A stretch of 8,265 nucleotides of DNA from Candidatus Acidiferrales bacterium. GTDB lineage: Bacteria > Acidobacteriota > Terriglobia > Acidoferrales > UBA7541. Location of the stretch: positions 1 to 8,265 of the forward strand of contig JASHYE010000392.1 in the NCBI GenBank assembly GCA_030043155.1, in the 5' to 3' direction. Position 1 is the stretch's first letter. Every line of letters starts with the position of its first letter. Position numbers and translations under genes: made by a program. The notes below the pieces were generated by a model. That model saw only the letters and a program-made list of their open reading frames with translations. It was not told the origin of the DNA and did no database searches. Below are positions 6,651 through 8,265 of the stretch, one piece after another.

Positions 6651-6668
6651 ATGTGCAAACTATTGCAC
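6651..6668. promoter_or_regulatory. Palindromic operator-like site, copy 2 (sat-cysC operon)
   Basis: The plus strand reads ATGTGCAAACTATTGCAC. GTGCAA and TTGCAC (6653-6658 and 6663-6668) form a perfect 6-bp dyad with a 4-nt spacer. It differs from the exosortase copy at only one of 17 positions, the spacer base G/C. It lies about 245 nt upstream of the sat-cysC ATG, in the same orientation relative to its gene as copy 1. Confidence 0.5.
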
Positions 6669-6688
6669 GCCGATGGCTCCTTCTCGCC

Positions 6689-6770
6689 CACTGACTCGAG
6701 CGCACAATCGATGAAAAAGCGCTCGGGATGGTAACAGCGGCCGATTGCCGCGAATCGATTTGAGTCAGTG
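6689..6770. repeat. Nested inverted repeats across the deacetylase stop codon
   Basis: A perfect 9-bp inverted repeat, CACTGACTC (6689-6697) with GAGTCAGTG (6762-6770), encloses two smaller hairpins: CGAGCGC/GCGCTCG (6697-6703 with 6719-6725) and CGATT/AATCG (6742-6746 with 6753-6757). The right arm includes the stop codon of the deacetylase (6765-6767). No U-run follows on the minus strand, so it is not a standard intrinsic terminator. It could shape the 3' end of the deacetylase transcript. Confidence 0.5.
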
Positions 6771-7628
6771 CTTGAAACTCTCGCGAACCAGGAAGGCCGC
6801 ATGACTCAACCTTTCCTTGGCCGCGAACCAATCATAGGCTCCTTCGAGCTTTTGCCGAAGCTGCTCATCCGAATCGGATTCATCAAAAAAGATTCGCCGG
6901 AGCTCAAATCGGTTCTCATACCGATTCACCGTGCCCCAACGAGTAGTGACAGCAAGCTTGTAGCCGGCTTTCTGCACGGCTTCCGTCGACTCTTTGGAAA
7001 AATTACGAAGCTGCCCGAAAGGATAAGCGAAAGAATCAACGTTTTTCGCGAGCAGGTCTTCCAGTGTTTGCTTCGATTGCATAAGTTGCACTTCCATTTC
7101 CCGTCGAGTGAGGTCTCGCATGTTCACGTGATCGACCGTATGCGAGCCTATATCCACCAGGCCCTCCCTCACCAAGCTGGAAAGATCACTTGCGGACATT
7201 AAGCGCTTTGGGGTGACCCCGTTTACCGTCAAGTCCCATTCGTTTCTTCCACCGATAAATCGAGTAGGGACGAAGATGGTGCAGGGGACAGAGTGCTTCT
7301 GTAACACCGAATATGCCGGCCCCAGTAAATGAGAATAAGCATCATCAAAGGTCACGACCACTTTTCTGGACCCGTGATTCTCTTGAAGCAAGAGTGAGGT
7401 TAAATCGGAAAGCCTGGCGACCTGGTAGTTTTCGGCGATGAAGCGAATTTGGCGACCGAAGGTTTCCGGGCTGACGGAAAAAGGGCCGACATTCGGGTCA
7501 ACCGAATGGTACATGACGATAGAAATTTTTTTGTATTTCTTGGCAAAGAAGAACTTTTCCTGCAACGAACTGAAATGCGCTCGCTCGAGTATTCTGGTGA
7601 TGTTTTGGGCGTGGCGTTTTGAAATCAC
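6765..7628 (-). CDS. Polysaccharide deacetylase family protein (NodB domain)
   Basis: This 287-residue protein carries the carbohydrate esterase 4 motifs: VMYHSVDP at 38-45, VTFDDAYSH at 92-100 (base Asp95, metal ligand Asp96), SHTVDH at 162-167 (metal ligands His163 and His167) and FAYPFGQ at 200-206. Such enzymes remove N- or O-acetyl groups from polysaccharides such as poly-N-acetylglucosamine or exopolysaccharide units. There is no DUF3473 tail, so it is not the XrtA-associated deacetylase type. I see no classical signal peptide, which leaves its location open. The start is a GTG at 7628, the first start codon after an in-frame stop at 7649-7647, but it lacks a good ribosome site, so a downstream start such as a TTG is possible. 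It stands alone, 348 nt upstream of sat-cysC and divergent from the gene at 8109. Confidence 0.9.
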   Translation of the reverse strand: MISKRHAQNITRILERAHFSSLQEKFFFAKKYKKISIVMYHSVDPNVGPFSVSPETFGRQIRFIAENYQVARLSDLTSLLLQENHGSRKVVVTFDDAYSHLLGPAYSVLQKHSVPCTIFVPTRFIGGRNEWDLTVNGVTPKRLMSASDLSSLVREGLVDIGSHTVDHVNMRDLTRREMEVQLMQSKQTLEDLLAKNVDSFAYPFGQLRNFSKESTEAVQKAGYKLAVTTRWGTVNRYENRFELRRIFFDESDSDEQLRQKLEGAYDWFAAKERLSHAAFLVRESFKH

Positions 7629-8108
7629 TTTGGCAGTAGAAGCAGGCTACAGAGCAATTTCCTCAAACCTGTTCCTCACGAGATGAAGCTGCGCGCACAT
7701 GGTTCTCACAGCTTGCCATTCGATATTCAAGCGTGAACCTGGATTATGCCTTTGGCAATATGATGACGAAAGCTCGATTTCATCAGATGAACGGGGAGCG
7801 GCGGATTCCATGTAGTAACAATCCGCAAGAGGCCGTGAGCTCAGCGGGTTGGGATACCCAAGAAATAAGAAGTTCTCGCCTAGACCCTCACTAATACACA
7901 ACTGGCGGATTTCCGTCCGCACTTTCCCCGTAAGGAAATTGGGAACTGCGCAGCCCTGTCCCACGCCCTGAACCGAAGTCTCCCCTGAAGTTCAGGTATC
8001 GATGCTGGCCTCTTTCCGGCCTATCGAGCAGGTGTTTTTTGTTCGGCCGAGCCTCAAGATTCCCAATGGGAAAGGCTAGTGACCCCTTGGGAAGAAACGA
8101 GGATACAA
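7629..8108. other. Divergent gene-free region between the deacetylase and a plus-strand lipoprotein gene
   Basis: No gene could be supported here. The region should hold the promoters of both divergent genes, but no convincing -35/-10 pair was found; the minus-strand CATAAT near 7744-7749 is weak. The right half, from about 7984, is rich in short dyads on the plus strand and is described separately. Confidence 0.5.
7984..8077 (+). other. Cluster of four dyads in the probable leader of the plus-strand lipoprotein gene
   Basis: Four dyads follow in order. CCTGAA-G-TTCAGG is at 7984-7996. TCGAT/ATCGA enclosing GGCC/GGCC is at 7999-8027 and is followed by six T's at 8035-8040. The self-complementary TCGGCCGA is at 8043-8050. 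A two-part stem, AGCCT/AGGCT with inner TTCCC-AAT-GGGAA, is at 8050-8077. The last ends about 20 nt before the ribosome site at 8099. The order hairpin, T-run, hairpin could be an attenuator-like leader, but no known riboswitch class was recognised. Confidence 0.35.
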
Positions 8109-8265
8109 ATGGCTGACAAGCCCTTCGGAATAAGGCGGTTGCTGAATGCAGGGGCGTGGTTCTCAACAGACGGCATCGAGCTGATCGCATTACTGAGCCT
8201 GTTGCTCTGTGCGTCCTTCGCGCTTTGCGGCTGCGCTCTAACCGGCTCGGCCAACAGCGGTCAGC
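8109..8265 (+). CDS. Putative lipoprotein, N-terminal fragment at the right edge
   Basis: An open frame begins at the ATG at 8109 and runs off the window after 52 codons with no stop. GAGGA at 8099-8103 lies 5 nt upstream, a good ribosome site. The start is MADKPFGIRRLLN, with basic residues. It is followed by a hydrophobic segment (about residues 23-40) and then a lipobox-like L-C-G-C around residues 39-42. The next residues are small and polar (ALTGSANSGQ), as in surface or secreted lipoproteins with a flexible linker. The signal peptide is rather long. It is the only gene on the plus strand and is divergent from the deacetylase. The mature function cannot be seen; acidobacteria have many lipoproteins of this look, but that comparison is from memory. 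Confidence 0.6.
   Translation, partial: MADKPFGIRRLLNAGAWFSTDGIELIALLSLLLCASFALCGCALTGSANSGQ

Larger units (their letters stand above)
6417..6764. other. Gene-free leader/promoter region of the sat-cysC operon
   Basis: I see no coding capacity of note. On the minus strand the region carries two possible -10 boxes (TATAAA at 6632-6627 and TATAAT at 6588-6583), the second copy of the palindrome at 6651-6668 and a small CCGCT/AGCGG hairpin (6528-6547). The part next to the deacetylase stop is rich in inverted repeats. No known riboswitch core could be recognised in the roughly 200-nt leader. Confidence 0.6.

Noticed and set aside
7647..7964. Minus-strand frame of 105 codons (GTG start) upstream of the deacetylase
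   Set aside because: It has no ribosome site and no recognisable domain. A stretch reading GLGENFLFLGYPNP vaguely recalls glycosyltransferases, but nothing else supports it. It could be a decayed gene; the evidence is too thin to annotate.
1..8265. CRISPR array, tRNA, rRNA, complete insertion sequence or attachment site
   Set aside because: No regularly spaced direct repeats, no cloverleaf with a TTCGA-type arm, no rRNA-like blocks and no transposase or integrase motifs were found on either strand.

Overview
The window fits a Gram-negative bacterium, most likely an acidobacterium (Terriglobia-like). This rests on an exosortase/EpsI/TPR-lipoprotein operon, a fused ATP sulfurylase-APS kinase, strong Shine-Dalgarno sites, roughly even base composition, and short GGGCTAAAGCCC-type intergenic hairpins. 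It is an inference from gene content, not a proven assignment.

Layout. Almost everything is on the minus strand, so transcription runs right to left. (a) 1-2550 is a tight operon: exosortase (2550-1651), overlapping epsI (1658-1011), then a TPR-repeat lipoprotein (from 987, running off the left edge). (b) 2551-2996 is a gene-free gap. It holds the likely promoter of the exosortase operon, a palindromic operator-like site and a 135-bp MITE-like element with terminal inverted repeats. (c) 2997-6416 is a sulfate-activation operon: sat-cysC fusion, then a TauE/SafE permease (33 nt later), then cysQ (24 nt later, TTG start). (d) 6417-6764 is a gene-free leader/promoter region holding a second copy of the same palindrome. 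(e) 6765-7628 is a polysaccharide deacetylase. (f) 7629-8108 has no convincing gene but several hairpins. (g) From 8109 a plus-strand gene begins that looks like a lipoprotein and runs off the right edge.

How the genes fit together. Exosortase, EpsI and the TPR lipoprotein are the envelope sorting machinery that usually accompanies exopolysaccharide loci, and the deacetylase suits the same setting. The sulfur operon would import or export a sulfur oxyanion, make APS and then PAPS, and remove the by-product PAP. No PAPS reductase, sulfotransferase or PEP-CTERM substrate is visible.

The most interesting signal is a 17-nt motif (16/17 identical, dyad-symmetric) located about 215-245 nt upstream of both the exosortase and the sat-cysC start codons. 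It suggests one regulator controls both the sorting/EPS operon and PAPS synthesis, which raises the possibility of sulfated surface polymer. This is inference and is testable.
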